A program made the translations under genes and the position numbers. The notes beneath the pieces are model-generated. The model did not search any database and was not told the DNA's origin. It saw only the letters and a list, made by a program, of their open reading frames with translations. DNA of 64,000 nt, taken from contig JAPLYU010000001.1 of assembly GCA_026395405.1 (NCBI GenBank), forward strand, positions 316,696 to 380,695, read 5' to 3'. Below, piece after piece: positions 6,224-12,101 of the stretch; the first letter of the stretch is position 1, and the number at the start of each line of letters is the position of its first letter. This DNA is from Candidatus Saccharimonadota bacterium. Lineage in GTDB: Bacteria > Patescibacteriota > Saccharimonadia > Saccharimonadales > Saccharimonadaceae.

Positions 6224-6994
6224 ATGGGTAAGCGACTGAGAGTTGTTAGTGATCCTTCTAAGGACGTCGGCCACGAGGCAGGTGCGGTTATTGAGTTTAT
6301 GCAACCTTCCGAAACTCAACTCGGCTCGGTGCTAACAAAACGGCAGATGCACTGGGAACATCACGCCGATGCAGTTACTCAGGCGTACAACAAACTGGAC
6401 TATTTTCAAAACAAGATCTTGCTCACAAAACCAGACACAGGAAACTATCGTCACATAAGAGACGATCGTATATTGGGCAAAATCTATATCTCAGGCTCCG
6501 ACCTGGTCAATCACACTTATCTTCTATATAGGCATCTTTCGCACTGGATTATTTCAACAGTACATGTATGGCCGGATAGCACCCAGGCAGATAAAGACGT
6601 GATGGCCCACTTTGAAAGTAGAACAATTGATTATGAATCACCACTAAATTATGTCGTAAAGGACATCCTAAAGAGAGAAGATTTATTCCAACACAAAGGC
6701 TACGCGTTTATTACTGGAGAGTGGAAGGAAATACGACACGCGCTTTATCATCCAACGCATCAGAATATATATAATTCCTCTCTTGATTTATGGGATAAAG
6801 TTCCAATCGCATGGTTCACGTCTGGGAAGTTCAGAGACCAATACAAAGAAATTGTAGCTTTTCACAATGAACTGATTGAGGGATGGTGTAGTTTACTGCC
6901 CAATTACAAGCGACCTGGCAATATTACAATTACCCATATTGGGGCTACGTCAGAATACCCTTCACAAATCAAGAAGGCTCGGGCCAAGAAGTAG
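6224..6994 (+). CDS. Orphan protein with possible HEPN-like motif (cargo of tRNA-Gly insert)
   Basis: 256 residues, mostly helical and soluble, rich in His, Tyr and Trp. The stretch 'EWKEIRHALYHPTHQN' contains R-x4-H, the spacing seen at the active site of HEPN-fold RNases, and an upstream helix has 'YRHLSHWII'. This is only suggestive; the family is not recognised. The ATG at 6224 has a weak upstream CGGAA. It is the only full-length gene in the ~1.1 kb element bounded by the tRNA-Gly repeats, so an accessory role such as defence or toxin is possible. Codon use is closer to the host than that of the cassette genes. Confidence 0.55.
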   Translation: MGKRLRVVSDPSKDVGHEAGAVIEFMQPSETQLGSVLTKRQMHWEHHADAVTQAYNKLDYFQNKILLTKPDTGNYRHIRDDRILGKIYISGSDLVNHTYLLYRHLSHWIISTVHVWPDSTQADKDVMAHFESRTIDYESPLNYVVKDILKREDLFQHKGYAFITGEWKEIRHALYHPTHQNIYNSSLDLWDKVPIAWFTSGKFRDQYKEIVAFHNELIEGWCSLLPNYKRPGNITITHIGATSEYPSQIKKARAKK

Positions 6995-7000
6995 TTACGT

Positions 7001-7135
7001 CTAAAAGTATTGCACTAAGAGCCGCTTGAGTGTATCGGGCGGATAGCGCAGCTGATATTTCAGTTGGGTTAGGTCGTCGTATGTAATCCCGGATTCGCCG
7101 TCCTGGTTCGAGACTCGTCCACTGTCTTGCACCAC
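7001..7135 (-). pseudogene. Short minus-strand coding fragment, 'LRYP' family, copy 1
   Basis: 44 codons on the minus strand, ending 'TYDDLTQLKYQLRYPPDTL' plus nine residues. It is homologous to the fragment at 8140-8337 ('SIEELTCLKHGLRYPTETL'). In the 27 bases covering LRYPPDTLK, five of six differences are third-codon-position changes, so both look like remains of a real protein. There is no space for a promoter or ribosome site before the GTG, because it begins at a GCACCA and hairpin that look like the end of a tRNA gene. I take it as the C-terminal remnant of an unknown mobile-element protein. Confidence 0.5.
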
Positions 7136-7172
7136 GAAATAAACTCACCTGATGGTGAGATTTTTTCGTGGT
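7133..7172 (+). terminator. Hairpin after tRNA-like GCACCA, tRNA-Gly insert
   Basis: CACGAAA...CTCACC-TGAT-GGTGAG-ATTTTTTCGTG, an inner six-pair stem followed by six T. It could terminate the gene at 6224. Next to it, 7180-7303 holds dense inverted repeats (GGAAGG/CCTTCC enclosing GACCCGC/GCGGGTC, TGGCAA/TTGCCA) and no credible ORF. Confidence 0.6.
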
Positions 7173-7303
7173 CTGATATTGGAATTTTCTAACTCCTGAC
7201 CTCAGAGGGAAGGAGTGAGACCCGCAAGCCTGCGGGTCGCAAGGAAACCTTCCGATGGCAACTGGTTTGCCAGTCGTGAAGTTTCGGGCCCGCGGAACGT
7301 GGG

Positions 7304-7343
7304 AGAGTCTCCTTACCCGCACCAAACCATAAGCATTATAGTA
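7304..7343 (+). repeat. Right copy of the tRNA-Gly 3' end repeat (attR-like)
   Basis: 39 of 40 bases identical to 6160-6199. Marks the right boundary of the insert. No tRNA body precedes it, so it is not a functional tRNA. Confidence 0.8.
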
Positions 7344-7416
7344 TGACAGTGCTAGTCTAGGTCCTCATCTATGAATAGACGGAGGGCTTTTCTGTTGCCT
7401 AACGAAGATGACTATA

Positions 7417-7445
7417 TTGACGAATCACTATAATTATCGTACAAT
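7417..7445 (+). promoter_or_regulatory. Cassette D promoter
   Basis: TTGACG (7417-7422), 17-base spacer, TACAAT (7440-7445). The spacer half ACTATAATTATCG is shared with cassette E. Confidence 0.7.
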
Positions 7446-7454
7446 AACATCTAA

Positions 7455-7633
7455 CTTGTTGAGCTGTAATAGTTCCAAGGTACTTTGACAAGCAGATATC
7501 AATTCACAAGGTGGGGCCCCCTTGCTGAACAGTCAGCACGGAGATCTCATCTTGTGTCTCTAACAGAGAGAACACAGCCAAGAGCTTGGCTCCGCTTGGG
7601 AGGCATTTGCCTATGAGAAAGAGAAGGCGGAGC
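7455..7633 (+). promoter_or_regulatory. Cassette D structured leader with a hidden ribosome site
   Basis: P1 (CTTG-TT-GAGCT / AGTTC-C-AAG), 5' arm ACAAGCAGA (7488-7496) complementary to TCTGCTTGT (8068-8076), and P3 (CACAAGGTG / CATCTTGTG, 7505-7556). A ~60-base block nearly identical in cassette E then folds so that GCTCCGC (7589-7595) pairs with GCGGAGC (7627-7633). That strand contains the Shine-Dalgarno site of the ATG at 7636, so translation is probably limited by unfolding. Confidence 0.65.
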
Positions 7634-7635
7634 AC

Positions 7636-7974
7636 ATGGTTGAAAGAAGTGGTAGCGACGAGAACAAAGACCCATTTGTGGTACGTTGGGGGACTTACTT
7701 CTACGGTGAAGCGTATCGGTCGGGGTTTGAAATAGACAATTCCGATCCACGGTCTGTCCAGAAGATACACGACGCAAATTACGCAATGCTAGCGTTTTCG
7801 TTGATCGTCTTCCCCGGCATACTGATTGCCTTCATCTTGTTCGTAGTCTTCGCTGGACGTTCACCATGGTGGGCTCTTTTGTGTATGGCGGCTATACCTG
7901 TGTGGTCGGGGCTTGCGATGCTCGTCGGGTGTGTGCTCGAGTGTGTCCACGAGCTTTGTAAACAGCGAAAGTAG
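7636..7974 (+). CDS. Cassette D small membrane protein
   Basis: 112 residues with a charged N-terminal ~45 residues, then two hydrophobic segments (about 48-72 and 76-100) and a short Cys/Lys-rich tail. Predicted two-pass inner-membrane protein; function unknown. The ATG follows immediately after the sequestered GGCGGAG site. Although cassettes D and E share their leader almost base for base, the encoded proteins are unrelated except that both are small membrane proteins, suggesting that the regulatory frame is reused with different cargo. Confidence 0.7.
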   Translation: MVERSGSDENKDPFVVRWGTYFYGEAYRSGFEIDNSDPRSVQKIHDANYAMLAFSLIVFPGILIAFILFVVFAGRSPWWALLCMAAIPVWSGLAMLVGCVLECVHELCKQRK

Positions 7975-8008
7975 GCGGGACTGCTTACGGCCATGTTTCA
8001 TGGCATAC

Positions 8009-8043
8009 AGCAAGCGGGCTAGTCGCAGATTAGCCCGCTTGCT
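8009..8043 (+). terminator. Cassette D 3' hairpin
   Basis: Perfect 13-pair stem AGCAAGCGGGCTA / TAGCCCGCTTGCT with a nine-base loop and no T run, so more likely an mRNA-protecting structure than a rho-independent terminator. Confidence 0.6.
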
Positions 8044-8080
8044 CTCGCCTCTCTGTATTTGTAAATGTCTGCTTGTTATA

Positions 8081-8133
8081 TCGCTTAAATGAATGCGTAT
8101 TCATTCTGACGAGTCCCAAAGGACGAAAAGCGA
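8081..8133 (+). ncRNA. Type III hammerhead ribozyme, copy 3
   Basis: Stem III TCGCTT (8081-8086) / AAGCGA (8128-8133); H17 = A8087; stem I AATGAAT-GCGT-ATTCATT (8088-8105); core CTGACGA (8106-8112); stem II GTCC-CAAA-GGAC (8113-8124); GAA (8125-8127). Against copies 1 and 2, the first two stem I pairs switch from T-A to A-T on both strands, a double compensatory change, while the variable core base 7 changes T to C. This is strong evidence that the RNA fold is maintained. Predicted cut after 8087. Confidence 0.92.
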
Positions 8134-8139
8134 ATCAAT

Positions 8140-8337
8140 CTAGGCCAAGAACCTCGAATAGTCTTTTAGCGTTTCGGTCGGGTAGCGCAGGCCGTGCTTT
8201 AGGCAAGTGAGTTCTTCAATCGAAACGCCCTCGGACTCTGTTTTGCGACTCCACTTGCGTACTAATATATTAGGAGCACTAGGGCGACGATTTGGACTTC
8301 TTCTGGTGTTCGAGAGTTGTCCCTTTCCGTGCACCAA
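8140..8337 (-). pseudogene. Short minus-strand coding fragment, 'LRYP' family, copy 2
   Basis: 65 codons, basic in the middle, ending 'LKHGLRYPTETLKDYSRFLA'. Homologous over its C-terminal 30 residues, and weakly over its first ten, to 7001-7135. It begins at a TTG/GTG inside GCACCA and directly next to a terminator hairpin (AACCCAG / TTGGGC, then T6, 8342-8366), as copy 1 does. Lies between the hammerhead of cassette D and the promoter of cassette E. Probably the end of a degraded gene; function unknown. Confidence 0.45.
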
Positions 8338-8383
8338 ATAAAACCCAGTTCAGTTGGGCTTTTTTATTTTGAAGATATTTAAA

Positions 8384-8412
8384 TTGACAGATAACTATAA
8401 TTATCGTAGAAT
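8384..8412 (+). promoter_or_regulatory. Cassette E promoter
   Basis: TTGACA (8384-8389), 17-base spacer, TAGAAT (8407-8412). Confidence 0.75.
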
Positions 8413-8421
8413 AACACCTAT

Positions 8422-8600
8422 CTTGTTGAGCTGTAATAGCTCCAAGTTCATTGACAAGCAGATATCAATTCACATGGTGGGACCTCTGGATTCAATAGCG
8501 AATTTTGGGGTCTCATCGTGTGATTTCTAACAGAGAGACCACAGCCAAGAGCTTAGCTCCGCTTGGGAGGCATTTGCCTATGAGAAAGAAAAGGCGGAGC
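8422..8600 (+). promoter_or_regulatory. Cassette E structured leader with a hidden ribosome site
   Basis: P1 CTTG-TT-GAGCT / AGCTC-C-AAG; 5' arm ATTGACAAGCAGAT (8450-8463), perfectly complementary over 14 bases to ATCTGCTTGTCAAT (9001-9014); P3 CACATGGTGGGACC / GGTCTCATCGTGTG (14 pairs including G-U, 8471-8522), with pairs changed relative to D but still paired; then the shared block placing GCGGAGC in a stem just before the ATG at 8603. Confidence 0.65.
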
Positions 8601-8602
8601 AC

Positions 8603-8695
8603 ATGGGGTTCTATGTAGGCATTGTGAGCATGATAGCTATTCTAGTTGTAGGCTTCGCCATCTTCGTCGTAGAGGAGATAAGACGACCACGGTAG
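8603..8695 (+). CDS. Cassette E 30-residue membrane peptide
   Basis: ATG at 8603 directly after GGCGGAG, in the same position as the cassette D start; reads 'MGFYVGIVSMIAILVVGFAI' plus ten residues ending in Arg/Pro, stop TAG. One transmembrane helix with a positively charged C-terminal tail. Too short for the ORF track. Could be a membrane-active toxin-like or regulatory peptide; nothing in the sequence decides this. Identical upstream context to cassette D makes translation credible. Confidence 0.6.
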   Translation: MGFYVGIVSMIAILVVGFAIFVVEEIRRPR

Positions 8696-8716
8696 ACTCC
8701 AAAGGAAGGTGAAGTG

Positions 8717-8755
8717 ATGAGCAACGAGGAGGAGCGTACAAATGGAGGATCCTAA
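8717..8755 (+). CDS. Possible 12-residue leader peptide overlapping the next gene
   Basis: ATG at 8717 with GGAAGGTGA upstream, 'MSNEEERTNGGS', stop TAA at 8753 inside the following ORF. The overlap with the ATG at 8742 would allow translational coupling. Weak evidence because the frame is so short. Confidence 0.3.
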   Translation: MSNEEERTNGGS

Positions 8756-8924
8756 GGCGCCGGTCATCATCAACCTGACGACTTGCAACGAGGAATGTCC
8801 GGCGTGCGATTTGCCGACCGGTCATGCCAAGTCGACGAGCGTACGGTGGTGTCATGTCGAGAAGTGGCGCGCGCCTATCGGTCAACCCTGCCCTGTACTG
8901 CAGGCCCGAATGTCGCTGGTCTAA
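8742..8924 (+). CDS. Cassette E small cysteine-rich protein
   Basis: 60 residues with 'CNEECPACDLPTGH' and later 'WCHVEKW' and 'PCP'. The Cys/His spacing would suit a zinc site, but this is inference. ATG at 8742 with GAGGAGG upstream. Two other frames of similar length overlap (8783, 8824) and lack such a ribosome site. The stop lies 22 bases before the cassette's end hairpin, which fits the cassette plan. Function unknown. Confidence 0.5.
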   Translation: MEDPKAPVIINLTTCNEECPACDLPTGHAKSTSVRWCHVEKWRAPIGQPCPVLQARMSLV

Positions 8925-8946
8925 TCGTCTCGACACCTTTTCGAAA

Positions 8947-8978
8947 GGCAGTCTGGTCACAATTCAGACCAGACTGCC
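8947..8978 (+). terminator. Cassette E 3' hairpin
   Basis: Perfect 12-pair stem GGCAGTCTGGTC / GACCAGACTGCC, eight-base loop, no T run. The 3' arm follows at 9001-9014; no hammerhead follows, since this is the last cassette. Confidence 0.6.
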
Positions 8979-9172
8979 TGGCGGCTCTGTGTCATTGATA
9001 ATCTGCTTGTCAATTTTATTTAAAAATTATTTATAAAACTGTTTAATAAAGACTGAAGAAAAACTTATAATTAAATAATATTTTTCTATTTTTGCCAAAT
9101 AGCTTGACTCTGGAAACATAAGGGTATTAAATATAGGCATTAGAGTTTTAAGATAAACATGGGGAAATTAAC

Positions 9173-9661
9173 ATGGCAATAAACCCGGTTGAACTAGAAG
9201 CACCAATTATCTATGATTTTGACCAGATGTGCAAACTAGTAGACAACCCGGCTCTTGCTGCAAAATGGGCCAAAAAAGACATATTGTTTCAGTTAAGTCG
9301 AATGGGATTGGTAAGTAATCCGAATGCCATATCTAAACCCTCTATCGCTGCAGCTGAAATTACAAAAGATATAGTAACACATGCCGATGAATCTGAACCA
9401 AGATTGGTTATTTTACAACCCGAGTTAGGCGGTGCTGCTCTACATTCTCTTAGTGTTGAGGGGGTTAATAAAGCAGGGGATGACGATGAGGTTGCGGACC
9501 CGTTTCTTGATGAGTTTATTCATAATGGCGAAAAACTTCTAGAAGGTATGTACAAAGCTGACTATAAGCTAGTGCGGGGTGACGACGGAGAGTTTGAACG
9601 GCATTTGTTTATTAGGGGTGATGTAGACGTAGAACTCCCTAGAATTCATCACGACAATTAA
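9173..9661 (+). CDS. Hypothetical acidic protein
   Basis: 162 residues, acidic, soluble, no signal peptide or membrane helix. Starts 'MAINPVELEAPIIYDFDQMC'. AT-rich host-like codon use marks the return to core sequence after the cassette region. GGGGAAATTAAC precedes the ATG and TTGACT...TAAATA lies about 40 bases upstream. I do not recognise the family. Ends with a clear terminator at 9689. Confidence 0.7.
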   Translation: MAINPVELEAPIIYDFDQMCKLVDNPALAAKWAKKDILFQLSRMGLVSNPNAISKPSIAAAEITKDIVTHADESEPRLVILQPELGGAALHSLSVEGVNKAGDDDEVADPFLDEFIHNGEKLLEGMYKADYKLVRGDDGEFERHLFIRGDVDVELPRIHHDN

Positions 9662-9688
9662 TATAAATAATTAGGCAGTGCAATGACC

Positions 9689-9712
9689 AACGACCGACAA
9701 AGGGTCGTTTTT
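9689..9712 (+). terminator. Rho-independent terminator
   Basis: AACGACC / GGTCGTT stem followed by T run, after the gene ending at 9661. Confidence 0.8.
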
Positions 9713-9816
9713 CATTTGCTTATGCTTGTGTTTTACATCTGTAATTAACTGCTAATATAAAAATATAAATATTATACATTGAGCGAAATGGTATAATTAT
9801 TTCAGGGTAGCTAAAT

Positions 9817-10254
9817 ATGAAAACATTAATCGTCTGCGATTCGAATTTTGGAAATACCAAACTAATTGCGCTGGAAATTGCCAAAAGTATTGGTGAGGGT
9901 GCCAAAGTTATTTTAACCAAAGATTTCAAAGAATCTGATTTGAATGCAATTGATTTACTTATTTTTGGCAGTCCGATTAATGGATGGCGTCCATCAGAAA
10001 AAACTCTTGAAGTCCTGGTAAATCTAAAGGGTAAGCTAAAAAAAGACCTTAAATTCGCAACTTTTGACACTAGAGTTAAATTGTTCATTCATGGTGATGC
10101 CAAAGAAAAAATGGCCGAAATGTTGCGTGCTGCCGGCGGAAAACGCGTTTTTGAATCCCAAGCATTTTATGTAAAAGGCAAACAAGGCCCACTTTTTCCG
10201 GGTGAACTTGAAAAAGCCGCCAACTGGGCAAAACTGCTTAAATCAAAAATGTAA
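9817..10254 (+). CDS. Flavodoxin-like protein
   Basis: 145 residues. The N-terminal 'VCDSNFGNTKLIALEIAKSI' is the FMN phosphate-binding loop (S/T-x-x-G-N-T) of flavodoxins, and 'DLLIFGSPINGWRPSEKTLE' matches the second flavin loop region. Probably a cytoplasmic one-electron carrier or a flavodoxin-domain oxidoreductase; length is typical of short-chain flavodoxins. The promoter (TATAAT at ~9791) gives a leader of about 20 bases. Followed by tRNA-Gly(CCC) 16 bases after the stop, possibly on one transcript. A partner cannot be named; a ferredoxin reductase-like gene is at 44.8 kb. Confidence 0.85.
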   Translation: MKTLIVCDSNFGNTKLIALEIAKSIGEGAKVILTKDFKESDLNAIDLLIFGSPINGWRPSEKTLEVLVNLKGKLKKDLKFATFDTRVKLFIHGDAKEKMAEMLRAAGGKRVFESQAFYVKGKQGPLFPGELEKAANWAKLLKSKM

Positions 10255-10270
10255 TATAATAAACCTACAT

Positions 10271-10346
10271 GCGAGTGTAGCTCAGTTGTTAGAGCGCTTG
10301 CTTCCCAAGCAAGAGGTCCAGGGTTAGAGTCCCTGTACTCGCACCA
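10271..10346 (+). tRNA. tRNA-Gly (CCC), CCA encoded
   Basis: Acceptor GCGAGTG/TACTCGC, anticodon loop TTCCCAA (CCC), T loop 'TTAGAGT' like the other tRNA-Gly, discriminator A and CCA. The 22-base gap to the GH13 gene suggests shared transcription. Confidence 0.95.
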
Positions 10347-10368
10347 AATTAAACTGTACAATAATTAC

Positions 10369-11526
10369 ATGTCTTGGCTTGATGGTGCGGTTATTTATCA
10401 AATTTTTACAGACCGATTTGCAGGTTTTAATAACACCAGTGAATGGCGAAAACCAGTCTATGTTGGTGGAAATATTCGTGGAATAATAGACAAATTTTCG
10501 TATATAAGGAATCTTGGTGTTAATACCATTTGGATTACTCCTTTTAACACTGGCGTGTCCTATCATGGCTATCATATAACTGATTTTTTTGGTGTAGATA
10601 GTCGTTTCGGCGATGAAAAAGACATAGAGAACCTAATAAATATTGCGCACAGTCACAATATCAAAATAATTTGTGATTTTGTGCCGAACCACTGTTCAAA
10701 TATGCATCCATTTTTTATAGACGCACAGAATAACAAGGATAGTGAATATCGCAAATGGTTTATTTTCGATAATTGGCCCGATAAATACAAATGTTTTAGA
10801 AGTTACAAGGAGTTACCAAAGTTGAATCTTGACAATGTCCACGTCAGGACACATTTAATAAACGCTGCTTTGAAATGGCTTGGTATGGGATTCGACGGTT
10901 TTCGGATTGATCATGTGGTGGGTGTTTCAAATGACAACCTTCGAAAAATACTAGAGCCTTTGCGTAAAGAATTTCCCGAAGCGGTATTTATAGGTGAAGC
11001 TTGGTTTAAGAACAACACACTAAAGGAACTAGCTTCTGTTAATGTTCCACACAAATATATTATTCATTTATTTAATTTAACCACTATGCTATATAAAAAC
11101 TACGCATATATTTTGGATGGAATTTTAGACTTTAGTACGGCAACTTACTTTGAAAAGTATGCTCTATCAGGCGATAAAAAATATTGTAGGAAAATCACTA
11201 GCAAACAAAGAAAATTAAATAAGCTGATAAAACCAGTTACATTTCTCGATAATCATGATATGGAAAGATTTTTATTCCGATGTGGCGGAAATATTAATAA
11301 ACTAAAACTTGCAGCGAATCTGCAATTTTCAATGAATTGTCCAACAGTGATATACAGCGGCACTGAAATTGGTATGTCTCAAACAATACCCTTCTCGGCT
11401 TTTAAAAGCCATGCTGATATCATGGCTAGAGAACCCATGGAGTGGGACGAATCTAAACAAAACGCTCAGTTATATAAATATTATCAAGAACTTATTAAGA
11501 GGAAACTTATAAGACAGGGGAAATAA
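10369..11526 (+). CDS. GH13 alpha-amylase family glycoside hydrolase
   Basis: 385 residues forming a (beta/alpha)8 barrel of GH13. Visible family regions: 'ICDFVPNHCS' (region I), 'DGFRIDHVVGVS' (region II, nucleophile Asp), 'VFIGEAWF' (region III, acid/base Glu), 'TFLDNHDMERF' (region IV). All three catalytic acids are present, so it should be active on alpha-glucans or maltodextrins. It is short: there is little room for the C-terminal beta domain usual in amylases. No signal peptide, so cytoplasmic. The ATG at 10369 starts 22 bases after tRNA-Gly. The exact substrate cannot be told. Confidence 0.9.
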   Translation: MSWLDGAVIYQIFTDRFAGFNNTSEWRKPVYVGGNIRGIIDKFSYIRNLGVNTIWITPFNTGVSYHGYHITDFFGVDSRFGDEKDIENLINIAHSHNIKIICDFVPNHCSNMHPFFIDAQNNKDSEYRKWFIFDNWPDKYKCFRSYKELPKLNLDNVHVRTHLINAALKWLGMGFDGFRIDHVVGVSNDNLRKILEPLRKEFPEAVFIGEAWFKNNTLKELASVNVPHKYIIHLFNLTTMLYKNYAYILDGILDFSTATYFEKYALSGDKKYCRKITSKQRKLNKLIKPVTFLDNHDMERFLFRCGGNINKLKLAANLQFSMNCPTVIYSGTEIGMSQTIPFSAFKSHADIMAREPMEWDESKQNAQLYKYYQELIKRKLIRQGK

Positions 11527-11530
11527 AACT

Positions 11531-12097
11531 ATGGTATTTGAAGATTACAAGGAAAAAGACAGTGTAATAGTTGTCTATACCGGAGAAAATAAAGGCAAAA
11601 CTAGCGCAAGTTTAGGTTTGATGGTTCGTGCTCTTGGAACTGGTTGGAGGGTTGCATATGTGCAATTCATTAAACACTGGGAAGTTGGTGAGCACAAATT
11701 TATTCATTCAATCATGCCACTTTACAAGGATAAACTAGATTTTTATAAGGGTGGGCTAGGATTTTTTAATGCAGGCGAACTCAGCGCCAAAGCCACCAAA
11801 CAGGAACACATCGACCATGCCCGAAAAACCTACGAATTTGCATTCAAAGCTGCCACATCCGGTGATTATCAACTGGTAATTTGCGACGAGATTAACAACG
11901 CCGTTCACGATGGTTTATTGACAGTCAAGGATATGGAAAAGTTGATTGACAAAAAACACTCCAAAACCAGCCTTTGTTTTACTGGGCGCAATTTCCCAAT
12001 GGAATTAATCGATCGTGTTGATATTGCAACCGAAATGAAGAAGTTAAAACATCATTTCGATAACAAGAACCTAGCAAATAAGGGTATCGATTTTTAA
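11531..12097 (+). CDS. cobO: Cob(I)alamin adenosyltransferase (CobO/BtuR type)
   Basis: 188 residues. 'YTGENKGKTSASLGLMVRAL' is the P-loop-like ATP site of the CobA/CobO/BtuR family, with 'VAYVQFIKHWEVGE' and 'VICDEINNAVHDGLL' following as expected. It transfers the adenosyl group of ATP to cob(I)alamin. The next gene, on the opposite strand and ending four bases away, is the B12-dependent ribonucleotide reductase nrdJ, the natural user of adenosylcobalamin. No cobalamin synthesis genes are visible, so cobalamin is presumably salvaged. Starts five bases after the GH13 gene. Confidence 0.9.
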   Translation: MVFEDYKEKDSVIVVYTGENKGKTSASLGLMVRALGTGWRVAYVQFIKHWEVGEHKFIHSIMPLYKDKLDFYKGGLGFFNAGELSAKATKQEHIDHARKTYEFAFKAATSGDYQLVICDEINNAVHDGLLTVKDMEKLIDKKHSKTSLCFTGRNFPMELIDRVDIATEMKKLKHHFDNKNLANKGIDF

Positions 12098-12101
12098 TCA
12101 G

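Noticed and set aside
7010-7135. Complete tRNA or tmRNA ending in GCACCA
   Set aside because: A GTTCGAGA-like T loop and CCA are visible but no T stem or matching acceptor strand can be formed; the minus-strand codon pattern explains the conservation better.
3778-8133. Hammerhead units as integron attC sites
   Set aside because: The folded repeats between cassettes suggested attC, but no R'/R'' core (RYYYAAC / GTTRRRY) pair or integrase is present, and the hammerhead core is fully conserved.
10167-10361. 64-residue minus-strand ORF
   Set aside because: Antisense of tRNA-Gly(CCC) and of the flavodoxin end.
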